From positions 2,666,001 through 2,730,000 of the forward strand of contig NZ_CP117781.1 of the NCBI RefSeq assembly GCF_028657905.1: a stretch of 64,000 nt of DNA, given 5' to 3'. Origin of the DNA: Burkholderia sp. FERM BP-3421 (GTDB lineage: Bacteria; Pseudomonadota; Gammaproteobacteria; Burkholderiales; Burkholderiaceae). The notes below the pieces were generated by a model. It made no database searches. It saw only the letters and a program-made list of their open reading frames with translations, and was not told the origin of the DNA. Shown here piece by piece: positions 17,975-26,873 of this stretch (its first letter is position 1; each line of letters opens with the position of its first letter). The position numbers and the translations under genes were made by a program.

Positions 17975-19351
17975 TCAATACGCGTTGCTGCCGGTGAAGC
18001 CTTTCCACAGCGTCAGCGCGACGATCTTGATGTCGAGCCAGAACGACCAGTGCTGCATGTAGTACAGGTCGAGCTTCACGCGCCCCATCATCTTCTCGAT
18101 GCGGTCGGTCTCGCCGCGAAAGCCGTTGATCTGCGCCCAGCCGGTGATGCCGGGCTTGATCCGGTAGCGGAACATGTAGCCCTTCACGAGATCCTTGTAG
18201 ATGTCGTCGTGCTCCAGCGCGTGCGGACGCGGGCCGACCACCGACATCTCGCCTTTCAGCACGTTGATGAACTGCGGCAGCTCGTCGAGGCTCGTGCGGC
18301 GCAGGAAGCGCCCGAAGGTCGTGATGCGCGCGTCGTGGCGCGTGGCCTGGGTCACGCGCCCGGGCGTCTCGCGATGCACGCGCATCGAGCGGAACTTGTA
18401 GATCTCGAACTCGTTGCCGTCGATGCCCTTGCGCCGCTGGCGGAACAACACCGGGCCGGGCGAGGTCAGCTTGACGAGCAGCGCGATCAGCAGCATCGCG
18501 GGCGCGAGCGCCGCGAGCGCCGCGAGCGCGAACAGGCGGTCGAACACGAACTTCGGCAGGATCCGCACGTCGGTGATCGGCGAGGCGGCGAGATTGATGG
18601 CCGGCACGCCGAGCAGCTCGACGACCTCCTGGTTGAAGAACGACAGGCTGCGCACGTCCGGAATGAAGCGGATGTTGACGAAGTCGTGCCGGAACTCAGT
18701 GACGATCCGGTGGATCTGCGGCTCCTCGGACATCGGCAGCGCGAGCCACAGCTCGCGGATCTCGCGGCCGCGCACGAGCCGCACGAGTTCCGCGAAGCTC
18801 CGTTCCACCGGCACGCCGTCGAGCCGCGCGTGCGGGGCGTCGCCGCGCTCGTCGTACACGCAGGCCGGGCTGAAGCCCGCTTCGGGCCGCGCGCGCATCT
18901 GGCCGATCAGGCGCTTCGTCGCGGGCGTGCCGCCCGCGATCGCCACCCGCTTGTGGTTGAAGCCTTCACGGCGCAGGCGGCGCAGCACCGCGTGCACCAC
19001 GCTCTTCGACGCGACCAGCAGGACGATCGTCACGATCGCCCAGCAGCCGAGCCAGAGCCGCGAGAGGTCGCCCGCGTGATGGAAGCCGAAGCTCATCAGG
19101 ATGCCGGCGCCCTCGACGCACAGCCAGGCCAGCGCGACGCGCCACAACAGCCCCGACACCGGCTTGCCGCGCCATGACTGATAAATGCCGAAGGCGGGGA
19201 ACAGCACCACGATCAGCACACAGTTGAACAGCACCAGGGTGCGCTGCAATTCGTCGAGCCACGCCAGGCGACCGTCGCGCAGCATGACGGCCAGCCAGGC
19301 GCCGGCCACAGCCATCGCGATATCGATCAACCTGGCCAGCACGCTCAACAT
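17975..19351 (-). CDS. bceB: Undecaprenyl-phosphate glucose-1-phosphate transferase
   Basis: A 458-residue polyisoprenyl-phosphate hexose-1-phosphate transferase. About four N-terminal transmembrane segments are followed by a CoA-binding-like domain (VAIAGGTPATKRLIGQM) and another membrane helix. The C-terminal sugar-transferase domain has KFRSMRVH, DELPQFINVLKGEMSVVGPRPH and YRIKPGITGWAQINGFRGET. The ATG at 19349-19351 has GAGGAAA as ribosome-binding site. It should start cepacian synthesis by loading glucose-1-phosphate on the lipid carrier. It is the first gene of the minus-strand operon and is divergent from bceA. Confidence 0.94.
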   Translation of the reverse strand: MLSVLARLIDIAMAVAGAWLAVMLRDGRLAWLDELQRTLVLFNCVLIVVLFPAFGIYQSWRGKPVSGLLWRVALAWLCVEGAGILMSFGFHHAGDLSRLWLGCWAIVTIVLLVASKSVVHAVLRRLRREGFNHKRVAIAGGTPATKRLIGQMRARPEAGFSPACVYDERGDAPHARLDGVPVERSFAELVRLVRGREIRELWLALPMSEEPQIHRIVTEFRHDFVNIRFIPDVRSLSFFNQEVVELLGVPAINLAASPITDVRILPKFVFDRLFALAALAALAPAMLLIALLVKLTSPGPVLFRQRRKGIDGNEFEIYKFRSMRVHRETPGRVTQATRHDARITTFGRFLRRTSLDELPQFINVLKGEMSVVGPRPHALEHDDIYKDLVKGYMFRYRIKPGITGWAQINGFRGETDRIEKMMGRVKLDLYYMQHWSFWLDIKIVALTLWKGFTGSNAY

Positions 19352-19761
19352 GATCGTTTCCTCGTCGAATCGTGAACGAGACGCACCGGCGCCGCGCTCG
19401 TTCCTGAATGACGTTATTGAACCGGCAATAAAATTCCTGCTGCAAGCGCACAAGTATTTCTAAAATTAATCGGCAAATTTTCCCATTCCGGCGTCGGCGA
19501 AGCCCGGCATGATTTTCCTCATCGGCCCATCCCATAGGATTTCGAAACAATCATTCCGTGCGCTCGGCCGCTTGCCAGTCAAGGCGAACGAGACTTCCGG
19601 CACGAATAATTTTTCATTTATTTATTCAGACGCCGATGCGCCGGGCGTCAACCATGGCCTGCATTGTTTCGAATGCGAAACGGCATGAGCCGCGCGCATT
19701 AATTGTCGAATAACGTCGTGCTACAACGATGCGCACCGCCCTGTCATCGAGGAGTGCGATC
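19352..19761. promoter_or_regulatory. Divergent bceA / bceB promoter region
   Basis: A 410-bp gap separates the two divergent exopolysaccharide units and is AT-richer than its flanks (19430-19720). It holds an inverted repeat GTTTCG-AATG-CGAAAC (19666-19681) and a related motif ATTTCGAAAC (19539-19548). These could be binding sites for a shared regulator of both directions. No convincing -35/-10 pair could be fixed by eye. Confidence 0.5.
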
Positions 19762-21300
19762 ATGAATGCCACGACCATCGCCGCAAGCGCCGCACCCGAC
19801 GCCCACGCCGCGCAACAGCCGACGCTCCAGCTCGTCGTGCTCGCGGGGGGCGCGGGCACGCGGCTCTGGCCGATGTCGCGCGAGCATCATCCGAAGCAGC
19901 TGATCGGACTGCTCGGCGACGATTCGCTGCTGCAGGCGACCACCCGCCGCCTCGACGGCTTCGCGTCCGCGTGCCCGATCGCCGACGAACTGCTCATCGT
20001 CTGCGGCGAGGCGCATCGCTTCACCACCGCCGAGCAGCTGCGCGTCGCCGGCGCGCGCGCGACGATCCTGCTCGAACCCGTCGGGCGCGACACCGCGCCC
20101 GCGCTGACGCTCGCTGCGCTGCGCGCGACCGCCGCGGGCGAGGACCCCGTGCTCGCCGTGATGCCCGCCGATCATGCGATCGCGGATCCGGCGCGTTTCC
20201 AGGCCGCGCTCGCGGCCGGCGTCGAACACGCGGCGCGCGGCCGCATCGCGACGTTGGGCATCGTGCCGACCCGCGCGGAAACCGGCTACGGCTACCTGCG
20301 CATCGGCGAGGCGGTCGATACCGCGGCGGTCGATACCGCCGCGGCCACCGCCGCGCCCGACCTCGAGGTGCGGCGTCTCGAACGCTTCGTCGAGAAACCG
20401 CACATCGAGCTGGCGCGCCAGTACATCGCGTCGGGCGAATACTGGTGGAACAGCGGTATTTTCATCATGCGCGCGTCGGTGTGGCTGAAGACTCTGCGGC
20501 ATTACCAGCCGGCGATCCACGATGCCTGCGCCCGCGCGCTCGCGCTCGGGCGCGACGACGGCCCGTTTTTCCGGGTCGATCCCGACAGCTTCGCGGCCAC
20601 ACCGGCCAACTCGATCGACTACGCGGTGATGGAACCGCTGTCGACGCCGCCCGCGCCGTGCGAGGCGGTCGCGGTGCCGCTCGACGCGGGCTGGTCCGAC
20701 GTCGGCTCGTGGGATGCGCTGTGGCAGATCTCGCTCAAGGACGAGGCGGGCAACGTCGCGCGCGGGCGCGTCCTGTTCGAAGGCGCGAGCGACACCTATG
20801 CGCATTCGGACGGCCGACTGATCGCCTGCGTGGGCACGCGCGACCTCGTGATCGTCGAGACACCGGATGCGCTCCTGGTCGCGGACCGCGCGCGCGTGCA
20901 GGACGTCAGACAGATCGTCGGCCGCCTCAAGGCGACGCGCGACCCGGCGGCGGCCGAGCATCGCAAGGTGCATCGGCCGTGGGGGCACTACGATTCGATC
21001 GACTCGGGGGAGCGCTTCCAGGTCAAGCGCATCGTCGTGCAGCCGGGCGCGCGGCTGTCGTTGCAGATGCACCATCACCGCGCGGAGCACTGGATCGTCG
21101 TGCGCGGCACGGCCCGCATCACGCGCGGCGACGATACCTTCCTGCTGTCGGAAAACGAGTCGACCTATATTCCGCTCGGCGTCACGCACCGGCTGGAGAA
21201 TCCCGGCAAGCTGCCATTGGAACTGATCGAGGTGCAGTCGGGCGCGTATCTCGGCGAGGACGACATCGTGCGCTTCGAGGATCACTACGGGCGACCCTGA
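19762..21300 (+). CDS. bceA: Bifunctional mannose-1-phosphate guanylyltransferase / mannose-6-phosphate isomerase
   Basis: A 512-residue enzyme of the type II PMI/GMP family, which supplies GDP-mannose (and so GDP-rhamnose) for cepacian. The pyrophosphorylase signature LAGGAGTRLWPMSREHHPKQ lies near residues 27-46 and the sugar-nucleotide site FVEKPHIELA in the middle. The cupin PMI domain (RPWGHYDSIDSGERFQVKR, LSLQMHHHRAEHWIVVRG) ends the protein. The ATG at 19762 was preferred over one at 19729 because GAGGAG precedes it at good spacing. The codons near 20320-20345 repeat GTCGATACCGC, a small local duplication. It is transcribed away from bceB-K. Confidence 0.94.
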   Translation: MNATTIAASAAPDAHAAQQPTLQLVVLAGGAGTRLWPMSREHHPKQLIGLLGDDSLLQATTRRLDGFASACPIADELLIVCGEAHRFTTAEQLRVAGARATILLEPVGRDTAPALTLAALRATAAGEDPVLAVMPADHAIADPARFQAALAAGVEHAARGRIATLGIVPTRAETGYGYLRIGEAVDTAAVDTAAATAAPDLEVRRLERFVEKPHIELARQYIASGEYWWNSGIFIMRASVWLKTLRHYQPAIHDACARALALGRDDGPFFRVDPDSFAATPANSIDYAVMEPLSTPPAPCEAVAVPLDAGWSDVGSWDALWQISLKDEAGNVARGRVLFEGASDTYAHSDGRLIACVGTRDLVIVETPDALLVADRARVQDVRQIVGRLKATRDPAAAEHRKVHRPWGHYDSIDSGERFQVKRIVVQPGARLSLQMHHHRAEHWIVVRGTARITRGDDTFLLSENESTYIPLGVTHRLENPGKLPLELIEVQSGAYLGEDDIVRFEDHYGRP

Positions 21301-21324
21301 CGCCGCCCCGTCCTTCCGCGCGAC

Positions 21325-22272
21325 TCAGCCGACGCGGTATGCGTAGTGCTCGGCGGCCGGCGTCGCGCCGTCACCGCTGTCCGCGCGCGCGGAGCGGTGT
21401 TCGGCCGCGAAGCGCGGCACGTCCGCGTCCGCGCCCTCCGACGCGTCCGCCGCCAGCACGGCGAGCGTCGGCACGCCGCCCGTTGCGCCGGATGCCGGAC
21501 GCCGCACGGCGGGCGCGTCGGCCGCGCCGTGCTGCTCGATCCATTGCCGCGCCCAATCGAGCGCGTATTGCTCGGCCGACTCCGCATCGGTGAAACGCGG
21601 GCCGATCAGGCCCGAGCGCTCGACGCGCCGCTCGTCCTGCATGATCTCGGCCCACGCGCGAAACATGAGGTTCTGCACCGGCTGCGCGATGCCGTGGATC
21701 GTGTAGCCGCGATAGGCTTCGGTCTGCGGCGCGATGGTCGCGAAACTGACCGAGCCGGCATGCACGCGCGCACGCTCGTCGTGCACAGGCGCGCCCGGCA
21801 CCTCGAACACGCGCGCCTCGCGCGACGCCAGCGCGCCGAAACCGCCGTCATACCAGCCCTCGTCACGCCCGGCCGGCAACCGCCACGACTCGGGGTTCTG
21901 CCAGAACACGCCGCGCAAGCGGTCGCATTCGGGCGCGGGTTCGATCGGGTGCGCGACGGCGGCGACGGGCTCGGGCGGGGGCGGTACATAGGCGAACGCG
22001 CGGCCGCTCTGTTCGGATAGCCAATGAATCATCTCGCCGAGCGTGCCGCTCGCAAGCCACTCCTCGAAGCGCCTTCGGCACGTCGGTCCAGACGGATAGC
22101 GCCCCGGCAGCTTCGACCACGGCTCGCCCGTGGTCAGGATCCACAGCACCGCGTTCGCGACCACCCGGCATTCGGCGCGAGGTCGGCCGCGCCGGTTCAG
22201 CCGGATCGGCTCCTCGGGGATCAACGCCGACAAGCGATCCCATTCCTCATCGCTTAGCTCATCGAAGGACAT
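21325..22272 (-). CDS. DUF4096 (transposase N-terminal-like) protein with unrelated C-terminal extension
   Basis: A 315-residue protein. Residues ~1-80 match the N-terminal helix-turn-helix domain of IS5-type transposases (LSDEEWDRLSALIP, WILTTGEPWSKLPGRYPSG, RRRFEEWLASGTL). No DDE catalytic domain follows. Residues ~115-260 instead form a different domain containing RVFEVPGAPV, YRGYTIHGIA and FTDAESAEQYALDWARQWIEQ, and the tail is low-complexity. The ATG at 22270-22272 has GGAG upstream. No inverted repeats or target duplication suggest a mobile element. It converges on bceA. A domesticated transposase DNA-binding domain acting as a regulator is an inference. Confidence 0.8.
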   Translation of the reverse strand: MSFDELSDEEWDRLSALIPEEPIRLNRRGRPRAECRVVANAVLWILTTGEPWSKLPGRYPSGPTCRRRFEEWLASGTLGEMIHWLSEQSGRAFAYVPPPPEPVAAVAHPIEPAPECDRLRGVFWQNPESWRLPAGRDEGWYDGGFGALASREARVFEVPGAPVHDERARVHAGSVSFATIAPQTEAYRGYTIHGIAQPVQNLMFRAWAEIMQDERRVERSGLIGPRFTDAESAEQYALDWARQWIEQHGAADAPAVRRPASGATGGVPTLAVLAADASEGADADVPRFAAEHRSARADSGDGATPAAEHYAYRVG

Positions 22273-22839
22273 AGCATTCTCCACGCAGCCAGGCCGGGCT
22301 GCGATTGGCGGCGCGGCAGCGGTGGCGAACCGCCCCTGCACGCGGCCAGGTTGCACATTGTCGATGTTCGTCCGTGCATGCCGGCGCGCGCACCTCCGTG
22401 CCGCCGTTCCCGGCCATCACGCAGCCCACCCTGTCTCCCGGGTAACTGGCATTTTCCGTGCATGAAGCATACCACCGTCAGGGTTTATCTCAATATGACA
22501 ATCCCTTTATGTTACGGACTGAAACAAGATAGTTTTCTGCTGTAATCAACAGATAAGTAAATGACGTGCGGTTGGTGTGGCAGCACGGCCCGAGAGGCCC
22601 TATTCACGGGCATGACGAGCACACGAAATGGGAATGGCGCACCGGTTCCGGTGCGCATTTCCGGTACGGCGGAAGCATTTTCCGATTACGACAATGAATC
22701 GGTAAATTCAGGGAAAATTCGTTTCGTTTTATTTTAAGAATAACGAATCCGGCGCATCGGCGTCATTCATCCCATCATTGCGCATACGTGCATAAAAGCG
22801 GGCGCGCCGCGCCGCGCAATCCCACACTTTGACGGATTC
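22273..22839. other. Intergenic region with inverted repeat; no gene seen
   Basis: About 570 bp without a credible coding frame. The part 22470-22760 is AT-rich and could contain the promoter of the DUF4096 gene. A perfect inverted repeat GCGCACCGG-TT-CCGGTGCGC lies at 22637-22656; it lacks a T-tract, so it is a weak terminator or operator candidate. Confidence 0.5.
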
Positions 22840-23421
22840 CTAATGAAGATCGGCGGCGAGCGCGGCCGCGACGGCGACGGGCACTGGCGCCGCCGGCACC
22901 GGGTAGTGCGGATGGTCGCAGCCGAAGGCCAGCGTCGCGCCGGCCTTGGCGCGAGCGCGCATCGCGCCGTCGAGTTCGAAGCGCAGGAAGTGCACGGCCG
23001 AGGTCTTCTCGCCGTCCTCGCGCGGCAGATCCTCGTCGGCGAGCGCGTAGACGGGCGGCCCCCGATCCACGGTCAGAAACACCCGATCCTCGACGCCGAT
23101 CAGGCGCGCGAGCGCGGCGCGCCGCTCCTCCGCCTGCTCGTATTCGATCTGCAGGGTCGCCTTCAGGTTGGCGCCGTCCGGCACGAGCGGCAGGTACGCC
23201 TCGAGTTCGCCCGCGATGCCGGCCTCGTCGAAAATCTTCTCGATGTGCAGCATCTCCTGGATCTGGTAGCGGATCGTGGTCTCGTCCTCGAACAACAGGC
23301 GCAGATGCGCGCCCAGCGTCACCGCGCGGCGCTTCTTGTATTCGACGAGGCGCGCATGCTCGGCCTTGCGCACCTTGGCATAGGCTTCGAGCGTCAGCAG
23401 CGAGTCGCGGGTCAAGGTCAT
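22840..23421 (-). CDS. DUF3501 family protein
   Basis: A 193-residue soluble protein of the DUF3501 family. It starts MTLTRDSLLTLEAYAKVRKAEH and contains the conserved block RYQIQEMLHIEKIFDEAGI. It has no signal peptide or metal-binding cysteine motif. It is the last gene of a rubrerythrin / Fe-S protein / DUF3501 unit, 33 bp after the Fe-S gene. The three genes are commonly linked in proteobacteria, which suggests a shared role in peroxide or oxidative-stress handling. The molecular function of DUF3501 is not known to me. Confidence 0.88.
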   Translation of the reverse strand: MTLTRDSLLTLEAYAKVRKAEHARLVEYKKRRAVTLGAHLRLLFEDETTIRYQIQEMLHIEKIFDEAGIAGELEAYLPLVPDGANLKATLQIEYEQAEERRAALARLIGVEDRVFLTVDRGPPVYALADEDLPREDGEKTSAVHFLRFELDGAMRARAKAGATLAFGCDHPHYPVPAAPVPVAVAAALAADLH

Positions 23422-23454
23422 GGGCAGATTTCCTGGAAATGGGCTGCGCCGGCC

Positions 23455-24792
23455 TCAGATGCCGTAGGCCTTGCGCAGCAGGGTGAGCGGATGGGCCAGC
23501 GGCGCGTCGCGCAGGTCGGCCGCCTCGATGCCCTGCGCGATATGGTGGCCGGCGAGCGCGCAGTCGGACGACAGGTAATCGGGCCCGTCGGACGCCATCG
23601 CCTTGAACACCGGCGCGCCGATCCGCATCGCGTCCGCGTGGAATTCGCGCTTCACGCCGAATGTGCCCGCGTGCCCGGAGCAGCGCTCGACCACGTTCAC
23701 GCGCGTGCCGGGCACGAGCGACAGCGTGTCGGCCGTCTTGCGGCCGATGTTCTGCACGCGCGCATGGCAGGGCACGTGGTACGACACCGTGCCGAGCCGC
23801 GTCTGGAAGTCGGTCTTGAGCAGGCCGTCGCGATGGCGCGCGATCAGGTACTCGAACGGATCCCAGAACGCCTCCGCGACCGCGCGCACGTCCGGGTCGT
23901 CGGGAAACAGCAGCGGCAGCTCGCTCTTGTACATGAGCACGCAGCTCGGGATCGCGCCGAGCAGCGCATAGCCTTCGCGCGCATAGCGCGCGAGCACCGG
24001 CACGTTGCGCGCCCGCTTGCGCGCGACGCCCTCCAGGTTGCCCTGTTCGAGCTGCGGCATCCCGCAGCACGCTTCGCTGTGCACCAGTTCATACGGAATG
24101 TCGTTGTGCGCGAGGATCGCGAGCAGGTCGTGGCCGATGCCCGGTTCGTTGTAGTTCACGTAGCAGGTTGCGTAGATCGCCACGCGCCCCGGGGTGCGCT
24201 CGCCGTCGCGCAGCGGCGCGACCGGCGACGGCCGCGCCGCGCCGCGGAACGGATGGCGGGCGAACGACGGCAGCCAGGCCTCGCGGTCCACGCCGAGCGT
24301 CGCCTCCAGCGCGCCGCGCGCGGGCGCGCTGCGGTTGACCGCATTGACCGTCTCCGTCACGACCGGGATGCCGGCGAGGCGCCCGAGCGCGTCGGTGTTC
24401 GACAACAGGCGATCGCGCAGCCGCACCTCGCCGCGCCGGTAGCGGGCCGCCTTCGCGCGCAGCATCAGATGCGGCACGTCGACGTTCCACGGATGCGGCG
24501 GCACGTACGGGCACTTCGTCATGTAGCAGAGATCGCACAGATAGCACTGGTCGACGACCTTGCCGAACGCCTGCGGCGCGACCTCGTGCGCTTCCCCGCC
24601 GTCGGTCTCGTCGACCAGGTCGAACAGGGTGGGAAACGCGCCGCACAGCGACACACAGCGTCGACACCCCGCGCAGATATCGAATACGCGCGTCAGTTCC
24701 GCATCGATCGCGTCCTGGTCGTAAAACGTCTCCGAGCGCCAATCGAGCGGATGCCGGATCGGGGCCTCCAGACTGCCTTCCTTGTGGGGCAT
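23455..24792 (-). CDS. Heterodisulfide reductase / GlpC-like Fe-S oxidoreductase
   Basis: A 445-residue protein with two ferredoxin-type 4Fe-4S motifs near the N-terminus: Cys40, 43, 46, 50 and Cys83, 86, 89, 94. Two CCG-type domains follow (HSEACCGMPQLEQG; CHARVQNIGRK with ERCSGHAGTFG). This is the architecture of GlpC and HdrD-like electron-transfer subunits, but no GlpA/GlpB gene is present, so glycerol-3-phosphate dehydrogenase is unlikely. It sits between rubrerythrin and DUF3501 genes, so it may feed electrons to the rubrerythrin; that link is inference. No membrane segments were seen. Confidence 0.88.
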   Translation of the reverse strand: MPHKEGSLEAPIRHPLDWRSETFYDQDAIDAELTRVFDICAGCRRCVSLCGAFPTLFDLVDETDGGEAHEVAPQAFGKVVDQCYLCDLCYMTKCPYVPPHPWNVDVPHLMLRAKAARYRRGEVRLRDRLLSNTDALGRLAGIPVVTETVNAVNRSAPARGALEATLGVDREAWLPSFARHPFRGAARPSPVAPLRDGERTPGRVAIYATCYVNYNEPGIGHDLLAILAHNDIPYELVHSEACCGMPQLEQGNLEGVARKRARNVPVLARYAREGYALLGAIPSCVLMYKSELPLLFPDDPDVRAVAEAFWDPFEYLIARHRDGLLKTDFQTRLGTVSYHVPCHARVQNIGRKTADTLSLVPGTRVNVVERCSGHAGTFGVKREFHADAMRIGAPVFKAMASDGPDYLSSDCALAGHHIAQGIEAADLRDAPLAHPLTLLRKAYGI

Positions 24793-24844
24793 GGGGCAGC
24801 TCCTTCAGGTAACGCGCGCGGCCTCGCCGCGGCGCACGCGCGAG

Positions 24845-24872
24845 AACGGGCCCCGACACGTCGGGGCCCGTT
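24845..24872. repeat. 28-bp perfect inverted repeat between rubrerythrin and Fe-S genes
   Basis: Arms AACGGGCCCCGAC and GTCGGGGCCCGTT are separated by two bases. No T-run follows on the minus strand, so it is more likely an mRNA processing or stability hairpin that uncouples rubrerythrin expression from the two downstream genes than a full terminator. Confidence 0.65.
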
Positions 24873-24899
24873 CCGCGGATCGGAAGGACGGGGCGCGCG

Positions 24900-25322
24900 T
24901 CAGTCGACGAGCGCGTCGAGCGCCTTCGTATAGCGGTTCGCGTGGCTGCGTTCAGCCTTCGCGAGCGTCTCGAACCAGTTCGCGATCTCGTCGAAGCCTT
25001 CCTCGCGCGCAGCCTTCGCCATGCCCGGATACATGTCGGTGTACTCGTGGGTCTCGCCCGCGACCGCCGCCTGCAGATTGAGCCGCGAAGTGCCGAACGG
25101 CAGGCCGGTCGCCGGATCGCCGACGGCCTCCAGGTACTCGAGGTGGCCGTGCGCGTGACCGGTTTCGCCTTCGGCCGTGGAGCGGAACAGCGCGGCGACG
25201 TCGTTCTGCCCTTCGACATCCGCCTTCGCCGCGAAATACAGATACCGCCGGTTGGCCTGCGATTCACCGGCGAATGCGTCCTTCAGGTTCTGTTCGGTTT
25301 TGCTGCCCTTGAGCTGTGCCAT
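24900..25322 (-). CDS. Rubrerythrin (short form without rubredoxin domain)
   Basis: A 140-residue ferritin-like di-iron protein. The four-helix bundle ligands are visible: Glu20 in AFAGESQANRRY, EGETGHAHGH, AGETHEY and KAERSHANRY. The C-terminal rubredoxin domain of classical rubrerythrin is absent, so electrons must come from a partner, plausibly the Fe-S protein encoded next. It would reduce hydrogen peroxide in the cytoplasm. It is first in the operon, with its promoter in the 240-bp gap upstream (25323-25562). Confidence 0.93.
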   Translation of the reverse strand: MAQLKGSKTEQNLKDAFAGESQANRRYLYFAAKADVEGQNDVAALFRSTAEGETGHAHGHLEYLEAVGDPATGLPFGTSRLNLQAAVAGETHEYTDMYPGMAKAAREEGFDEIANWFETLAKAERSHANRYTKALDALVD

Positions 25323-25514
25323 CTACGCCTCCGTCTGATACCGGCGCGGGTCGCGCCGGGCTGGACGACCGTTTGTGGGGAACGATGCGCGCGGCGCGGC
25401 GCGCGCCGCCCGGCATCGTGCCTTTAAATCTAGGCGGTGCCATGCGCGCCCCCCAATTGGCTTTTTCAATGCCGCCGATAGTCTCGCGACGCCGCGATAC
25501 GGCCCCGGAACCCT

Positions 25515-25549
25515 CCGCCCGCGCGGGCGACAGCGGCGCGCGCGGGCGG
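25515..25549 (-). terminator. GC hairpin downstream of amidase gene
   Basis: Perfect arms CCGCCCGCGCG (25515-25525) and CGCGCGGGCGG (25539-25549) with a 13-base loop, just after the amidase stop. No U-tract follows, so termination efficiency is doubtful. Confidence 0.35.
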
Positions 25550-25562
25550 ACAGCCGGCCGCG

Positions 25563-26588
25563 TCAGCGCGCGGACGGCAACGGCCAGACGTCGCCGCCCT
25601 TCTCGCCTTCGTCGCGCATGCCCGCGCCGGGCAGCACCTGACGCTGCATCGACGCGCGACCGCGATTGAAGTATTTTTCGAGCAGCGCATCGAGGATCGC
25701 GACTGTTTCGACATCGGGTGCGCCGTCATAGCGCGTCGCGCGGAAGTGCATCTGGAACGCGGAGATCACCGCGATGGTCTGGGTGTCGAGCACACCGGTC
25801 TGCGGCGCATCGTAGCCATACGCGAGCAGCTTCGACTGCAGGTCCGCCACGTCGCCGCGATACGGCCGGTTGGCCTGGTAGTAGGCGATGGCGTCCGCCT
25901 CGGGCCATGCGCCCACCTGGTAGCGCTCGTACAGCTTGCGCCACGGAAACAGCGGCCCCGGGTCGGACTTGCGGCCGGGCGCGACGTCCGAATGCCCCAC
26001 CACCTTCTGCGGCGGGATCTGGTGCCGGCGGACGACGTCGGCGACCAGCGCGCCGATCACCGCCACCTGGGCGTCGGGATACGGATACCAGCGCCGGTTC
26101 ATCGGCGGCACGTTCTCGTCCTCGGGCGGGAAGCCCAGGTTCACGGTCTCGATGCCGACGGTGCTCGCGTTCAGCATCCGTTCGCCCTGCCAATAGCTGA
26201 CGCCCGCATGCCACGCGCGCCGCGCTTCGTCGACCAGCTGATACACCTTGAAGCGGCGGCCGCCGCCGCCGTCGGCCGTGTCCGGCACGAGGTAGTGCGC
26301 GCTGACCTGCTTCTGCGGATTGGTCAGCGTCGCGAGCGAATCCGCGAGCGTCTGCGCGGTGTAGTGCAGCACCAGCGTGCGCACCCGCGAATCCTGATTC
26401 GGCGACTGGACCGACGTGTCGATCGCATAACCCGCGCCGCCGCTCGCGTCCTGCCCCGCCTTCACGCCGTCGCTGCCGCAGGCCGCGACGAGCGGCAGCG
26501 CCAGCATCCCTACCGGGACGAGCGACGACTGCGCGAGAAACGCGCGCCGCCCGTCGTTGACCCTGTGCATCTGTTGTTCTTCGTTCAT
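25563..26588 (-). CDS. N-acetylmuramoyl-L-alanine amidase lipoprotein (AmiD-like, Amidase_2 + PG-binding)
   Basis: A 341-residue predicted lipoprotein. The N-terminus has a twin-arginine-like GRRAFL followed by a hydrophobic stretch and lipobox VAAC (Cys37). The Amidase_2 domain carries the zinc ligands: His in LVLHYTAQ, His in RRAWHAGVSYW and the VVGHSDVAPGRKSDPGPLFPW motif. The C-terminal ~80 residues form a peptidoglycan-binding domain (DLQSKLLAYGYDAPQTGVLDTQT). It should cleave muropeptide amide bonds in the periplasm, for recycling or wall turnover. An ATG six codons downstream (26570) would also keep the signal. It lies downstream of the autotransporter on the same strand. Confidence 0.9.
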   Translation of the reverse strand: MNEEQQMHRVNDGRRAFLAQSSLVPVGMLALPLVAACGSDGVKAGQDASGGAGYAIDTSVQSPNQDSRVRTLVLHYTAQTLADSLATLTNPQKQVSAHYLVPDTADGGGGRRFKVYQLVDEARRAWHAGVSYWQGERMLNASTVGIETVNLGFPPEDENVPPMNRRWYPYPDAQVAVIGALVADVVRRHQIPPQKVVGHSDVAPGRKSDPGPLFPWRKLYERYQVGAWPEADAIAYYQANRPYRGDVADLQSKLLAYGYDAPQTGVLDTQTIAVISAFQMHFRATRYDGAPDVETVAILDALLEKYFNRGRASMQRQVLPGAGMRDEGEKGGDVWPLPSAR

Positions 26589-26873
26589 GTGTGTGTGTCT
26601 TCCGACTCTGTACCGCTGATTGAGCATCAGCGCCGCGCGACCCCTCGATCGCGCGGGCGCCGTCCCGGTCCATCGTGCGCAACGAAGCGCCAGGATGTGA
26701 GTCGTCCGAATCAATTCGGTTCCTTTCGTTTCGCCGGCATCGCGATCGGGCGAAAAAAAGCCGGCTCGGGACAACGGCCATGACTCCGTCGTCGCGAACC
26801 GGCGGGCACGAAGGCACGAGGAGAATGTGCCGTGGATCGCGCCGTCAGAAAACCCCATCCGGGCGCCCCCGGA

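Noticed and set aside
26750..26770. T-rich tract on minus strand after the autotransporter, possible terminator
   Set aside because: The stem before it is only four to five base pairs, too weak to call.
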